A stretch of DNA of 64,000 nt from an uncultured Bacteroidales bacterium (GTDB lineage Bacteria > Bacteroidota > Bacteroidia > Bacteroidales > Paludibacteraceae): assembly GCA_900317345.1 (NCBI GenBank), contig ONGK01000008.1:53674-117673 (forward strand). Direction: 5' to 3'. The notes below the pieces were generated by a model, which was not told the DNA's origin, ran no database searches, and was given only the letters and a program-made list of their open reading frames with translations. Below, in pieces: positions 1 to 9,148 of this stretch. Every line of letters starts with the position of its first letter. The first letter of the stretch is position 1. The translations under genes were made by a program, and so were the position numbers.

Positions 1-41
1 CCGCAGGACGAACATACATATTGAATTGTCGCCTTTGCCAT
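1..41 (-). CDS. 5' end of a probable RadA-type zinc-ribbon protein (partial)
   Basis: A minus-strand ATG at 39-41 shares its A with the TGA stop of the gene before it (TGATG), which implies translational coupling. The 13 readable codons give MAKATIQYVCSSC followed by a G. A short MAK lead and then the first CxxCG half of a Cys4 zinc finger is how RadA/Sms begins. Only 41 bases are inside the window, so the identity is an inference from this motif; another zinc-ribbon protein would also fit. Confidence 0.45.
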   Translation of the reverse strand, partial: MAKATIQYVCSSC

Positions 42-850
42 CAGAAAGCTATCACATCATTTTCCTCTGCGAGGATGGTGTTATCAAATATCGGCTTTGC
101 TTCCGCGAGGAACAAACTGTGGTCCTCTGTGCGGGAGCTATAATGCCCTAAAATCAGTTTGCCTACCTTCGCTTTCAGCGCGATAGTGGCAGCATCAGCC
201 GCCGTGGAGTGCATCACTGCCTTGCTCCGCTCTGCCATTTCCGTGAGAAACGTGGACTCGTGGTACAGTGTCTCAACGCCCTCAATAATGGGCACGATTT
301 TCTCGCTGTACATCGTGTCAGAGCAGTATGCATAACGCTTGCGCGTCACATGGTCGAACGAACCGTCATCATTCTTCTTGCGCCGTGTTTCTTTGAACAA
401 GAAACCGCAAGTCGGCACGCCATGCTTGAGCGGAATAGTCTCCACGCTCACAGTGCGGTCGCTGAAGATAACTTCATGCTTGCGCGGGTTAATAGGATGG
501 AAGATGATGTCGTACAACCGGTCGGAACAATGATACTCCAATAGCGGTGTGAGCAGTCGCTCCAAGTCCGGATGCGCATAGATGTGCATCGGCTGGGTGC
601 GCTTGAGCATCGCTAAGGTGCTCAGCAGACCGATTAGACCGAAGCAGTGATCGCCGTGCAGATGGGAGATAAAGATGTTATACAACCGCCCGGTACGAAC
701 ACCGAGTTTCTGCATGGTTATCTGTACACCTTCGCCGCAATCCACCAGGAATGACTTATCGGCTATCTCCACCAACTGCCCCGAAGGAGAAGTGGTGCGT
801 GTCGGTTTCGCACTTCCGCAGCCTAATATGGTCACTTTTGCTTCGCTCAT
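41..850 (-). CDS. rnz: Ribonuclease Z
   Basis: A metallo-beta-lactamase-fold endonuclease that matures tRNA 3' ends in the cytoplasm. The N-terminus has the ElaC-type start (VTILGCGSAKPT), and the zinc motif SHLHGDH lies at residues 62-68. Further ligands are expected from the Asp in YCSD and the His in LGHYSSR near the C-terminus. At 269 residues it is shorter than the usual ~300 of bacterial RNase Z, but all the metal-binding motifs are present, so it looks intact. It starts 7 bases after the DUF4954 gene and is coupled to the next gene by TGATG, so the three probably share a transcript. Confidence 0.93.
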   Translation of the reverse strand: MSEAKVTILGCGSAKPTRTTSPSGQLVEIADKSFLVDCGEGVQITMQKLGVRTGRLYNIFISHLHGDHCFGLIGLLSTLAMLKRTQPMHIYAHPDLERLLTPLLEYHCSDRLYDIIFHPINPRKHEVIFSDRTVSVETIPLKHGVPTCGFLFKETRRKKNDDGSFDHVTRKRYAYCSDTMYSEKIVPIIEGVETLYHESTFLTEMAERSKAVMHSTAADAATIALKAKVGKLILGHYSSRTEDHSLFLAEAKPIFDNTILAEENDVIAF

Positions 851-857
851 CTATCCT

Positions 858-2837
858 TTATCCTATCACTTTCAGCCTCTCCAATACGCTATCGCCCAAT
901 GCGGTCTTTTTCTCGATATGCTCAAGCACCGCTTTGACAAATGAATTAGACTCAAAACTACCGCGCACTTCCTCGAAGTCAGCTTCTGCCTGACGACGGT
1001 CTCCGTCCACGCCGAAACCGGTTTGACTGTTGAGGTCGAATTCCTTGCGGGCGTCATCATAGACCATTTTGTCCAGTTTGACCACCGCGTCTTTCCATTC
1101 CTCCACTGTGCGGCGGATCTGCTCAATGGTCACATGCTCCACATCGCAGCCCCATACCTGCTCCAGTTTCTCCAGCGCCCAGGTCCATTCGTACGAGTAG
1201 TAGTTCGCATGTATCTGCTCGAGACGTGCCTGAACGTCATCGAGACCAATACCGCCTTTCTCCACATCATCCAGCAATTGCTTCACCTCGTTGCGGGGAG
1301 CAATCAGACCTGCGAGGTCCACCCAGTCGCCCGAACCGGCAGGACTGTCAGGACGCAAAGCGGCGCGCACATCGTCTATCGTACGCAAATCCTTACCTTC
1401 CAAGCGGCTAATAAGGCTGTTGCCAAGGAACTTCTGAATACCTATCGTATAGAGTTCACGACCGTGACGAAGCGACGAATTGCGAATCTTGCAGTTCTTG
1501 TAGCCGTATACTTCCGTGTTCTCTCCGCTCAGCGCTTGCAGTTCGTTGAGCACCTCTCGGCCACGCCACATCTTCTGTACGGTGTACGGACTAAGCAGGT
1601 TGAAGTTAATCTGGTCCAACTTATGCGGGTCCTTACGGTTGTCGCGTTTCGGCCATTTCTGTGCGTCACGAATCGTACCCACAGTACGCAGATTGGCGCC
1701 CGGAACAAGATAACTCTCCGAATTATTCTCTATTAGATACGAGAACGGCAGTTCCGATGTGTCGGCGTGGTGCGTATGACGGCCCATGACCAGCGAGAAT
1801 GCACCTATCTTACTCGGCCACAGCAGGTAACTGTCACTCGTCGTCTTGGCGCCGCGCTCCGCAATACCCTGGTGAATAGGACCGAGTTTATACATATGAT
1901 TGCTCTGGTTGCTACCCGAACCTGCGTTGAGGAACGAGAACATACCCGCAATGAGCAGCGTGCTCTTATGGTGCGTCACGGTGTACGGACCTGCGAAGAT
2001 AGCACAAGCCTCGCCGTGCATGCCCTGGCAGTTACTGAAGAACAGACTCTCGCCCGCCGAATAGTGTTTGTCAAAGATACAACCCTGACCAACGAAGCAC
2101 TTGTCCACCAGCGTTGAATCGCCGATATACACGCCCGAAGAGATAATAAAATCTGCACATTTCACACCGCTGCCCAAACGCACAGGTGCTGCTTCATTGG
2201 AGTTGATAGTACCGTTCTTCAGGCGGCTCACACCGCTCAACTCCGCGTAGTCACCCACGCGCACATTCTTGATACTGCCGCAGTTGAGAATACGTACATT
2301 ATTGCCAATATAGCCGTGGTCGGATGCCTGCGCCTCAGCATATGCATCGATCTGGCGCTCCAGTTCATGAATCATCGCCGGACGGTGACGGTAGAACGTC
2401 AGAATATAGGCCAGACTGGCGCTCAGCTCATTGAAGATAGGTATCTCGCGACCGCCGCCTTCGTTCATCACCGGCACACGCACACCGTTGCCGAACGTGC
2501 TCTTGCGGTCCACGAGGATAGCATTCACGTTCTCAATGCAGGTGTTGTCGCCGATATGATAATTGGCGATATAGTTGTGGATGTTGTACAGGTGCGCCTC
2601 GTTGCCTACTTCGCAGTTATGCAACGTAGCATTGTAGATGCCCGAATGAATCATCAGTCCACCCGGCAACTCAATCTCACGACTGAAAACGCCTAATCGG
2701 TTATGGCCCGAGAAATTCGTGTTACGCACATATCGCGCGTCGAAATTCTCTGCCACTTCCACCTCGTTCCAGTCATGCGCCGCACATCCCTGTGCCTCCA
2801 TCTGCGCAATCTCTGCGCTTGTTAACTTTCTATACAT
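858..2837 (-). CDS. DUF4954 family protein with left-handed beta-helix repeats
   Basis: A 659-residue protein of a family almost confined to Bacteroidota. Residues ~50-330 carry irregular hexapeptide repeats (patterns such as VGNEAHLYNI, IGDNTCIENV, VGDYAELSGV), which point to a left-handed parallel beta-helix like those of sugar-nucleotidyl and acyl transferases. The C-terminal ~200 residues are mostly helical and charged. The substrate is unknown; the fold suggests a cytoplasmic nucleotidyl- or acyltransferase-like enzyme, but no catalytic residue can be assigned. It sits between dnaN and rnz on the same strand; the 70-base gap to dnaN holds a GACCG hairpin repeat rather than an obvious promoter. 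Confidence 0.85.
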   Translation of the reverse strand: MYRKLTSAEIAQMEAQGCAAHDWNEVEVAENFDARYVRNTNFSGHNRLGVFSREIELPGGLMIHSGIYNATLHNCEVGNEAHLYNIHNYIANYHIGDNTCIENVNAILVDRKSTFGNGVRVPVMNEGGGREIPIFNELSASLAYILTFYRHRPAMIHELERQIDAYAEAQASDHGYIGNNVRILNCGSIKNVRVGDYAELSGVSRLKNGTINSNEAAPVRLGSGVKCADFIISSGVYIGDSTLVDKCFVGQGCIFDKHYSAGESLFFSNCQGMHGEACAIFAGPYTVTHHKSTLLIAGMFSFLNAGSGSNQSNHMYKLGPIHQGIAERGAKTTSDSYLLWPSKIGAFSLVMGRHTHHADTSELPFSYLIENNSESYLVPGANLRTVGTIRDAQKWPKRDNRKDPHKLDQINFNLLSPYTVQKMWRGREVLNELQALSGENTEVYGYKNCKIRNSSLRHGRELYTIGIQKFLGNSLISRLEGKDLRTIDDVRAALRPDSPAGSGDWVDLAGLIAPRNEVKQLLDDVEKGGIGLDDVQARLEQIHANYYSYEWTWALEKLEQVWGCDVEHVTIEQIRRTVEEWKDAVVKLDKMVYDDARKEFDLNSQTGFGVDGDRRQAEADFEEVRGSFESNSFVKAVLEHIEKKTALGDSVLERLKVIG

Positions 2838-2849
2838 TTGTGTCTTTTG

Positions 2850-2907
2850 TCTTTTAGTGAGCGTCGCGAACGGTCTTTTGTCTTTCTACTTTGAGCGAAG
2901 CGGTCTA
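2850..2907 (-). repeat. GACCG-type hairpin repeat between dnaN and the DUF4954 gene
   Basis: Read on the minus strand the gap holds AGACCG-CTTCG-CTCAAA and AGACCG-TTCGCGACG-CTC, separated and followed by AGACAAA words. The pattern GACCG, variable core, CT.AA is the same as in the longer arrays at 29231-29316 and 33566-33640. It lies between two genes of one operon. The function is unknown. Confidence 0.55.
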
Positions 2908-4032
2908 TTAATCATTCAGCAGCATCGGCATCAGCAACATGAGCACATCTTCGTTCTCCTCGTTCTCTGCCGGCAGAATCAGTCCTGCACGTGCCGGGTC
3001 TGCCAGTTTGAGTTGCACATCCGCCGAAGCAATCGACGACAGCAGGTCAATCAGGAACGGAGCCTTGAAACCGATGGCCATCGGCGTGCCGTTGTATGAG
3101 CATGTAATAACCTCTTCTGCGCTGGTCGAGAAGTCGATGTCCTGTGCAGAAATCTTTATCTGGTTCTCGCTCAGCGCCAGACGCAACTGTGCGGTACCGT
3201 TGTTCGCAAATACTGCCACGCGCTTGCAAGCGTTAATCATCGTCTGACGATCTACCGTCACGATGTTCTGGTTACCCTGCGGAATAACGGCATTGTAGTT
3301 CGGGAAACGACCCTCAATCTGACGGCATACCACAATCGTGTTGCCAAACTCAAAGCGTGCGTTCTTTGCGCCGAATGTCACTTTCACGTCCTCATCCTCT
3401 TTGGCCAGCAGGTTCTTGAGCAGACTTGCCGGTTTCTTCGGCAGGATGAAGCTGGCTGCCACGCCCGCTGCAACGCCGCTGTTCGTATAGCGAACCAGAC
3501 GGTGTGCATCAGTAGCCACCATCGTCACTTTATCCTCAGCGATGTCGAAGAAGATACCGTTCATCACAGGACGCAGGTCATCGTCTGCGGTGCAGAAGAT
3601 GGTCTTCTCGATGGCACTCTGCAGGATACCGGCCGGAAGCGTAAGCGTCTTTGCCTCTGCCTCAGCGCCTGGCATCTCCGGATACTCGTTGCCATTCACG
3701 CCTACGAAAGAGTACGTACCGTTCTGGCTTACCATATTCACAGCGAAATTGTTCTCGTCGATGGTGAATGCCAGCGGTTGCTCGCTGAACTCCTTGAGCG
3801 TCTCCAGCAGCAACTTGGCTGCGGATGCTACTTTGCCGGAACCTTCCACACCATCCACCTCCACTGCGGTGCGGATGGTTGTCTCGCCGTCCGAAGCCGT
3901 CAGTCTCAGCTCGTTTCCTACTAAATCAAACAGCACATCATCCAGGATGGGCAACGCATTCTTGTTGGCAATCACGCGGCTTACGGCCTGCAATTGTGAA
4001 AAGAGTTTTGAACTCGATACATTGAATTTCAT
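2908..4032 (-). CDS. dnaN: DNA polymerase III beta subunit (sliding clamp)
   Basis: The ring-shaped processivity clamp of DNA polymerase III. The 374 residues match the family length and show the three repeated clamp domains: MKFNVSSSKLFSQLQ opens domain 1, ATDAHRLVRY marks the end of domain 2, and the C-terminus ends in a clamp-like VLMLLMPMLLND. It is first in its transcription unit: a good promoter lies ~100 bases upstream and the terminator of the fcl operon lies beyond that. No dnaA, recF or DnaA boxes are nearby, so this is not an oriC neighbourhood. Confidence 0.97.
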   Translation of the reverse strand: MKFNVSSSKLFSQLQAVSRVIANKNALPILDDVLFDLVGNELRLTASDGETTIRTAVEVDGVEGSGKVASAAKLLLETLKEFSEQPLAFTIDENNFAVNMVSQNGTYSFVGVNGNEYPEMPGAEAEAKTLTLPAGILQSAIEKTIFCTADDDLRPVMNGIFFDIAEDKVTMVATDAHRLVRYTNSGVAAGVAASFILPKKPASLLKNLLAKEDEDVKVTFGAKNARFEFGNTIVVCRQIEGRFPNYNAVIPQGNQNIVTVDRQTMINACKRVAVFANNGTAQLRLALSENQIKISAQDIDFSTSAEEVITCSYNGTPMAIGFKAPFLIDLLSSIASADVQLKLADPARAGLILPAENEENEDVLMLLMPMLLND

Positions 4033-4128
4033 ATTCGTATAGTTTTTTAGTTATTTGTCTTCGTTTTTTTCGCGTCTTCTTCCTACGTCTCACGCGTACA
4101 CATGAATGCATACAACACATTCAGCCCG

Positions 4129-4159
4129 CAAAATTACAACTTTTTTTTCATATACGCAA
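4129..4159 (-). promoter_or_regulatory. Promoter of dnaN
   Basis: Read on the minus strand: TTG (4157-4159), 20 bases including an A8 run, then TAATTTTG (4129-4136). This matches the Bacteroidota primary-sigma consensus (TTTG, 19-21 bases, TAnnTTTG). The predicted transcript start is near 4122-4125, about 90 bases before the dnaN ATG. Confidence 0.8.
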
Positions 4160-4188
4160 GTTTTTTCTCTAAATATTTCGTTATTTAC

Positions 4189-4213
4189 GAAAAAAAGTGC
4201 CCGAAAGGACACT
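4189..4213 (-). terminator. Terminator of the gmd-fcl operon
   Basis: On the minus strand AGTG-t-CC, loop TTTC, GG-g-CACT (4196-4213) runs into a T7 stretch (4189-4195). It lies 42 bases after the fcl stop and just upstream of the dnaN promoter, separating the two units. Confidence 0.75.
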
Positions 4214-4254
4214 ATTTCTTCTTTCTTGCGCAACAATTCGGTCGAAAAGTCGTC

Positions 4255-5196
4255 TTATCGCTCTGCGCGCATCGGGTTTGTGAGAAAATCCTGATATGCC
4301 ATTCGGATACCGTCTTCCAACTCGGTCTTGTAGGTCCAGCCAAGCGCTTGGGCTTTGCTTACATCGAGCAGTTTGCGGGGCGTTCCGTCAGGACGCGATG
4401 CGTCCCATCGTATCTCGCCTTGGTAGCCTACAACTTTTGCCACAAGTTCCGTCAATTCCCTGATACTCAATTCCTTACCCGTTCCGGCATTCACCGTCTC
4501 GTTGCCCGAATAGTTATTCATCAGAAAAACGCAGAGATTCGCAAGATCATCTACATACAGAAACTCTCGCAGCGGCTTTCCGGTACCCCAACATGTGACG
4601 TACGGCGCGCCGCTCTCTTTCGCTTCATGAAAACGCCGGATGAGTGCTGGCAGCACATGACTGTGCTCTGGGTGGTAGTTGTCGTTTGGTCCGTAGAGGT
4701 TAGTCGGCATGACGGAGATATAATCGGTGCCGTACTGGCGGTTAAGAAACTCGCAGTATTTGAGTCCGCTAATCTTCGCCAGCGCGTACGCCTCATTCGT
4801 CTTCTCCAACTCGCCTGTCAGCAAGCAATTCTCTTTCATCGGCTGCGGAGCGAGACGCGGATAGATGCAACTTGAACCAAGGAACTCCAGTTTCTTACAG
4901 CCGTTTTTCCAGGCTGCGTGAATGACGTTCATCTCAAGAATCATGTTGTCGTACATGAAGTCCGCAAGGGCGTTCTGGTTCGCCACAATTCCACCTACTT
5001 TAGCAGCAGCAAGGAACACATATTCGGGCTTCTCAGCGGCAAAAAACGCCTCTACAGCCTCTTGGCGACACAAGTCCAGTTCCTTGTGCGTACGGGTGAT
5101 GATATTCGTATATCCCTGCCGCTGCAGCTCCCGCACGATGGCGCTTCCCACCATACCTCTGTGTCCCGCTACATATATCTTTGAATTTAAGTTCAT
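4255..5196 (-). CDS. fcl: GDP-L-fucose synthase
   Basis: An NADPH-dependent epimerase/reductase that turns GDP-4-keto-6-deoxymannose into GDP-L-fucose. It has the Rossmann start [15 protein letters not shown], the SSCIYP motif, and the catalytic YALAK (Tyr-x3-Lys). I chose the ATG at 5196 (MNLNSKIYV, 313 residues), which follows GGAAAG. The open frame runs on upstream to a TTG at 5247, but that 17-residue extension is not typical of the family. It follows gmd directly, so the two form the complete GDP-fucose pathway from GDP-mannose and probably feed the glycosyltransferases to the right. Confidence 0.95.
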   Translation of the reverse strand: MNLNSKIYVAGHRGMVGSAIVRELQRQGYTNIITRTHKELDLCRQEAVEAFFAAEKPEYVFLAAAKVGGIVANQNALADFMYDNMILEMNVIHAAWKNGCKKLEFLGSSCIYPRLAPQPMKENCLLTGELEKTNEAYALAKISGLKYCEFLNRQYGTDYISVMPTNLYGPNDNYHPEHSHVLPALIRRFHEAKESGAPYVTCWGTGKPLREFLYVDDLANLCVFLMNNYSGNETVNAGTGKELSIRELTELVAKVVGYQGEIRWDASRPDGTPRKLLDVSKAQALGWTYKTELEDGIRMAYQDFLTNPMRAER

Positions 5197-5236
5197 CTTT
5201 CCATCATTGAGCGACTTTGCCGCGCTCATTCCATCA

Positions 5237-6310
5237 TTATTTAACAATGCCTTTCTCCAGATATTCAGCCAGGTTCACATGCTGGCTCCTTACTTTCAGC
5301 ATATCATGCTTCACCATCAGTTCGACCAGTTGCTCAAAACTTGTGCTTTGAGGATTCCACCCTAACTCACGCTTTGCTTTGCTCGGATCACCCAGCAGGT
5401 TCACAACATCCGTCGGCCGATAGAAGTCCGGACTCACAGCTACCACTACCTTTCCGGTCTTCACGTCAATACCTTTCTCGTCAATACCTTTGCCTTCCCA
5501 GCGAAGCTCGATACCCACATGCCGGAAAGCAAGCGTAGCGAACTCGCGTACGGTGTGTTGAACACCGGTAGCAATAACGAAGTCATCCGGCTTCGGCTGT
5601 TGCAGCATAAGCCACATGCACTCCACATAATCTTTGGCGTAACCCCAGTCTCGCAACGAGTCAAGATTACCCAGATACAAACAATCCTGCATACCCTGTG
5701 CAATACGTGCTGCAGCAAGGGTTATCTTACGTGTCACAAAGGTCTCGCCGCGGCGCTCCGACTCATGATTGAATAGGATTCCCGAGCAGCAGAACATACC
5801 GTACGCCTCGCGGTACTCTTTGATAATCCAATAGCCGTATAACTTCGCCACAGCATAAGGACTGTACGGATGAAATGGCGTCGTCTCATTCTGCGGCACT
5901 TCCTCCACTTTACCGTACAACTCACTGGTCGAAGCCTGATAGATACGGCATGTCTGGGTTAGATGGTTTGTACGCACAGCCTCCAGGATACGCAACACAC
6001 CTACGGCATCCACATCTGCTGTGAACTCCGGCGCGTCGAACGACACCTGCACATGACTCTGCGCAGCAAGGTTATAAATCTCATCCGGCTGAACCTGTCC
6101 CACCAGTTTGACCAGCGACATCGAGTCGCTCATATCCGCGTAATGCAAGTGAAAATGCGGTGTACCTTCCAAATGTGCGATACGCTCGCGGTAATCTACG
6201 GAACTGCGGCGAATGATGCCGTGGACCTCATAATCTTTCGACAGCAGGAACTCCGCCAGATACGATCCGTCCTGTCCCGTCACGCCGGTAATCAATGCTC
6301 TTTTTGCCAT
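5237..6310 (-). CDS. gmd: GDP-mannose 4,6-dehydratase
   Basis: An extended short-chain dehydrogenase that converts GDP-D-mannose to GDP-4-keto-6-deoxy-D-mannose. The sequence shows the Rossmann motif [13 protein letters not shown] at the start, NLAAQSHV, the active-site Ser/Thr ([11 protein letters not shown]) and [10 protein letters not shown] with the catalytic Tyr and Lys. At 357 residues it is full length. It is the first gene of the gmd-fcl operon, with a promoter 20-50 bases upstream. Confidence 0.97.
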   Translation of the reverse strand: MAKRALITGVTGQDGSYLAEFLLSKDYEVHGIIRRSSVDYRERIAHLEGTPHFHLHYADMSDSMSLVKLVGQVQPDEIYNLAAQSHVQVSFDAPEFTADVDAVGVLRILEAVRTNHLTQTCRIYQASTSELYGKVEEVPQNETTPFHPYSPYAVAKLYGYWIIKEYREAYGMFCCSGILFNHESERRGETFVTRKITLAAARIAQGMQDCLYLGNLDSLRDWGYAKDYVECMWLMLQQPKPDDFVIATGVQHTVREFATLAFRHVGIELRWEGKGIDEKGIDVKTGKVVVAVSPDFYRPTDVVNLLGDPSKAKRELGWNPQSTSFEQLVELMVKHDMLKVRSQHVNLAEYLEKGIVK

Positions 6311-6329
6311 ATAAATCCGAATTAGCGTG

Positions 6330-6361
6330 CAAATTTACTACAAAAAATTGGAATTACCAAA
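6330..6361 (-). promoter_or_regulatory. Promoter of gmd-fcl
   Basis: On the minus strand TTTG (6358-6361), 20 bases, TAAATTTG (6330-6337), with the gmd ATG ~17 bases after the box. The perfect inverted repeat ACCAA-ATAAA-TTGGT (6356-6370) overlaps the -33 element and could bind a regulator. Confidence 0.75.
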
Positions 6362-6570
6362 TAAATTGGTATAAAAATCAAATTATGCTCGCATAAATGA
6401 GAGTTTTTACCGGTTTATTTGGAGTTCGCAAAACTTTGCGAACGTAAATTCGGAGGGAACCCACCCCGTAGGGGAAGGGGCGTGCCGAATTTACAACAAA
6501 TTTTAGTTACTACATATTTTACAAGGCGGAGTCCGAAGTTACAACAAATTTTATGTTTTTCTCATTTTTA
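6362..6570. other. Non-coding gap with nested inverted repeats and a direct repeat
   Basis: No gene is visible in this part of the 397-base gap. It contains a 9-base palindrome (GTTCGCAAA at 6424-6432 with TTTGCGAAC at 6435-6443), then a 10-base inverted repeat (GTAAATTCGG at 6444-6453 with CCGAATTTAC at 6485-6494) enclosing a GC-rich CCCC/GGGG hairpin. The right arm of that repeat opens a 21-base direct repeat (6485-6505 and 6533-6553, one mismatch). This could be the remnant of a small mobile repeat or a structured RNA. Confidence 0.6.
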
Positions 6571-6602
6571 TTTGCATATATCCGAAAAAAGCCGTACCTT
6601 TG
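6571..6602 (+). promoter_or_regulatory. Promoter of the 6708 gene
   Basis: TTTG (6571-6574), 20 bases with an A6 run, then TACCTTTG (6595-6602) followed by CAGC. It is nearly identical over its length to the yceD promoter at 29119-29150. The predicted start is near 6607, leaving a ~100-base leader that contains the 11-base tandem repeat. Confidence 0.8.
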
Positions 6603-6624
6603 CAGCGTCTTTTATGCTTATAAA

Positions 6625-6679
6625 GACGAATTATTGACGAATTATTGACGAATTATTAACGAATTATTAACGAACTATT
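6625..6679 (+). repeat. 11-base tandem repeat, five copies, in a 5' leader
   Basis: Five head-to-tail copies of an 11-base unit: GACGAATTATT three times, AACGAATTATT, AACGAACTATT. They lie in the leader of the 6708 gene, 28 bases before its ATG. Copy number could vary by slippage. Confidence 0.9.
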
Positions 6680-6707
6680 TCTGTAATCACACTATAACCA
6701 CAGTATT

Positions 6708-7085
6708 ATGGCACATGTAGAACCATCACTCGCTTTTGACCACTTTAGTGGCAAATTATCTTCTAAGGAACGCATCGTTATGCGCACTCGCTACGGACGC
6801 ACACATGCGTACGCTTACAATCATCCGTACAAAGGCCCTATCTCGGAGAACCGGAAGCCTATCATAAGTGCTTTCACACAAGCATCAAAGCAATGCAAAC
6901 TTGAGATGGCCGACCCGCAGCGCCTCGCCTATTGGCAGACGCAATATGCGCAGTACACGAAAATGGCAAAACGCCATCCGGCAAAAGCCAACGAACGTTT
7001 CATCGGCACCAAGACGGACAAGTACTATGTCTCTCTCCGAGGCTTCATCATCGCCTCCCTCTCCGTCCAACTGAGAACAGCGTAA
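6708..7085 (+). CDS. Small basic protein of an undescribed family (copy 1)
   Basis: A 125-residue basic protein without signal peptide or membrane segment; I do not recognise a named domain. It resembles the 31432 protein most clearly at the C-terminus (SLRGFIIASL here, SFRGYIIARV there) and at the N-terminus (F-x3-SGKL here, I-x3-RGTL there), and more weakly the 29327 protein. It has its own strong promoter and repeat-bearing leader, and is a single-gene unit between gmd and a glycosyltransferase with its own promoter. The two relatives lie in the phage-like island, so this copy may have come from such an element. Confidence 0.75.
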   Translation: MAHVEPSLAFDHFSGKLSSKERIVMRTRYGRTHAYAYNHPYKGPISENRKPIISAFTQASKQCKLEMADPQRLAYWQTQYAQYTKMAKRHPAKANERFIGTKTDKYYVSLRGFIIASLSVQLRTA

Positions 7086-7130
7086 TACCCTGCCTCCTTC
7101 GACGCTCAGCGCATATTTTTTCCATTTTTA

Positions 7131-7161
7131 TTTGCATATTTCCCCAAAAGTTGTACCTTTG
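7131..7161 (+). promoter_or_regulatory. Promoter of the 7170 glycosyltransferase, giving an almost leaderless mRNA
   Basis: TTTG (7131-7134), 19 bases, TACCTTTG (7154-7161). The ATG is at 7170, only 8 bases after the box, so the transcript should start within about 5 bases of the start codon. There is no room for a Shine-Dalgarno sequence. Confidence 0.75.
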
Positions 7162-7169
7162 CTGACAAT

Positions 7170-8141
7170 ATGAAAACTACTAAGGATAGAATTCTCATTT
7201 CCACAATCATCCCCTCATATAATCGTGCAGAGACAGTTGGGGATACCATTAATAGCATCCTTGCCCAGCAAGTGGACGCTGATATTGAAATTATCATTGG
7301 GGATGATTGTTCTACAGATAATGTCCGCGATATATTACTTGCTTTCGAAGAAAAATATCCAAACATTATACATCTCATTTTCCATGAAAACAATATCGGT
7401 TTAGGCGCGAATTGGGCGACATGCGTAAAAGCGTGTCAAGGGAAATACATATGCAATTGCGATAATGATGATTATTGGCACAAGCCTAACAAGTTACAAT
7501 TGCAGTTAGATTTTATGGAATCCCACCCACAAAGTAATATCTGTGTTACTAATCATCGCACTCACAATAGGAAGACGGGCGAGATAAAAGAATGTCTGGC
7601 TATGATTAACCACGCAGATATTCAGCGGGACATGTGGGATAATGGACATTTCTGCAATGCCACTATAATGTATAGAACTGATTTCTTGAAAGCACATCTC
7701 GACTTGAACGAATTTATCAATCGACACCTATCATTGCAGGACTGGCCCACGTGGGTCATTCTAACAGCATACACAGATATAGATGTCATTCCTGTATCCA
7801 CTGCCACTTGTGGAGTAGAAACAACATCCATTACCCGCCCAGCATCCGTAGAGCAACTTGCAAGACGCTATGAAAAAGACAAAGAGGTGTGCAGATATTT
7901 AGGAGAATTATTCCCTAAGAAGTTTCCTTTTACAGATAGTGATTGGAATAGGTTCGTTGCAGGTAGACTGATAGCAGAAGCGTATGAGACAAATGATTTT
8001 CAGAGTGCAAAATATTATAGCCAGCAACACCCGACTGGGATATCTAAACTAAAAGCATCTTGTGCACACTACAAATGGACGTTCAATCTATTCATTAAAT
8101 TACATCTACTGCATAGGGCACTGACAAGTAGATTCTCATAG
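7170..8141 (+). CDS. Glycosyltransferase family 2
   Basis: A GT-A-fold sugar transferase of 323 residues, cytoplasmic or membrane-associated. The N-terminus reads ISTIIPSYNRAETVGDTI, with GDDCSTDN in the nucleotide-binding region and DNDDYW as the DxD-type metal site near residue 95. It is a paralogue of the 12717 enzyme: both have xIGxDCSTD, xGDDYW or NDDYW, and KLQxQLD. The sugar donor cannot be read from sequence. It is the only transferase of this locus on the plus strand with its own promoter, and converges on the 8162 gene. Confidence 0.88.
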   Translation: MKTTKDRILISTIIPSYNRAETVGDTINSILAQQVDADIEIIIGDDCSTDNVRDILLAFEEKYPNIIHLIFHENNIGLGANWATCVKACQGKYICNCDNDDYWHKPNKLQLQLDFMESHPQSNICVTNHRTHNRKTGEIKECLAMINHADIQRDMWDNGHFCNATIMYRTDFLKAHLDLNEFINRHLSLQDWPTWVILTAYTDIDVIPVSTATCGVETTSITRPASVEQLARRYEKDKEVCRYLGELFPKKFPFTDSDWNRFVAGRLIAEAYETNDFQSAKYYSQQHPTGISKLKASCAHYKWTFNLFIKLHLLHRALTSRFS

Positions 8142-8161
8142 CAAGCACCTTACAAAAAAAA

Positions 8162-9136
8162 CTACACGATATATTTTAACACTTTGTCTATGCCACGCAC
8201 CAAGATATTGTCGTGGTATTTTTGTGTCCATCTCAAATAGGCATGAACTAGTTTCATACACCATGAGCGAGGGTCTTCCACGCCTAGATAGGTGAGCATC
8301 GGTTCTTCCCAGATATCTATCTTTGCATAATGTTTCGGACCATTTTTTTGAATTAGTTTCTTGCATTCATCAAGCAGAATAGGCATTGTTTCTGTATCCA
8401 CTAATTCGAATATATCAACATCTTTCCATAGCCATTGTGGCAGCAATTCCCCATCACCATTCTCTTCTTCCGTTTGCATTGTAGTGTGATAATATCTACT
8501 CAATTGGACGATTGAACGATGATTTTTGTCATAATCAATCATTCCGTAATAATGATTCTTGATATAGGTCCATTTGACGTTATAGGAGCCAAAATGCAAT
8601 ATCGGAAAATCATTAATGTGGCGTTCTAATCCTCCATAATGATATGGAAGGCAATGTGTGTGCATATCACGATTTTGATTATCAAATGGTGTAAAATCAT
8701 CATCATGAAATATTCGGTACATATTTGCATCATGGGTCGCAATATAATGATTGTTGAAAGGCAGAATGTTCGCCCACTCCATAACAAACATATCTGTAGG
8801 TTTGGAAGATAAAATCATTTGTGCATCTTTCGTTTCCAACCAATTAGCCGGCAATATCTCATCTATCGCTAAATATATAAGAATTTTATCTCCCTCTATC
8901 TGGCGTGCTCTATTTAAAGCCATGACACACCTACGAGTCTCACTATACGACATATCCTGATCATCTATCAGAATAACCTTATCATATGTTGCACATATTT
9001 CACGAGTTTCATCAGTGGACATCTGGTCCACGATAATTATATAATCCGCCCATCGAGAATTTGCCTCGCAAAAAGCACGCGTTACCCAGCCATAGTTTCT
9101 GGTAGCAGAAAGACATATTAACAAGGGTCTATTCAT
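8162..9136 (-). CDS. Glycosyltransferase family 2-like protein
   Basis: A 324-residue protein whose first ~100 residues look like a GT-A domain: ICLSATRNYGWV, VDQMSTDET for the uridine site and YLAIDEI in place of the usual DxD. Many His and Tyr residues follow (~140-220), as in GT2 members with atypical acceptor domains. It is the last gene of the minus-strand polysaccharide operon, 12 bases after the sulfatase-like gene. Donor and acceptor are unknown, and the DxD is weak, so activity is less certain than for its neighbours. Confidence 0.75.
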   Translation of the reverse strand: MNRPLLICLSATRNYGWVTRAFCEANSRWADYIIIVDQMSTDETREICATYDKVILIDDQDMSYSETRRCVMALNRARQIEGDKILIYLAIDEILPANWLETKDAQMILSSKPTDMFVMEWANILPFNNHYIATHDANMYRIFHDDDFTPFDNQNRDMHTHCLPYHYGGLERHINDFPILHFGSYNVKWTYIKNHYYGMIDYDKNHRSIVQLSRYYHTTMQTEEENGDGELLPQWLWKDVDIFELVDTETMPILLDECKKLIQKNGPKHYAKIDIWEEPMLTYLGVEDPRSWCMKLVHAYLRWTQKYHDNILVRGIDKVLKYIV

Positions 9137-9148
9137 ATGACATTCCTT

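Noticed and set aside
2908-4254. Chromosomal replication origin next to dnaN
   Set aside because: No dnaA, recF or gyrB nearby and no DnaA boxes (TTATCCACA-like) in the 222-base gap.
4255-5247. Longer fcl starting at TTG 5247
   Set aside because: The ATG at 5196 gives the normal GDP-fucose synthase N-terminus and follows GGAAAG; the added 17 residues are not family-like.
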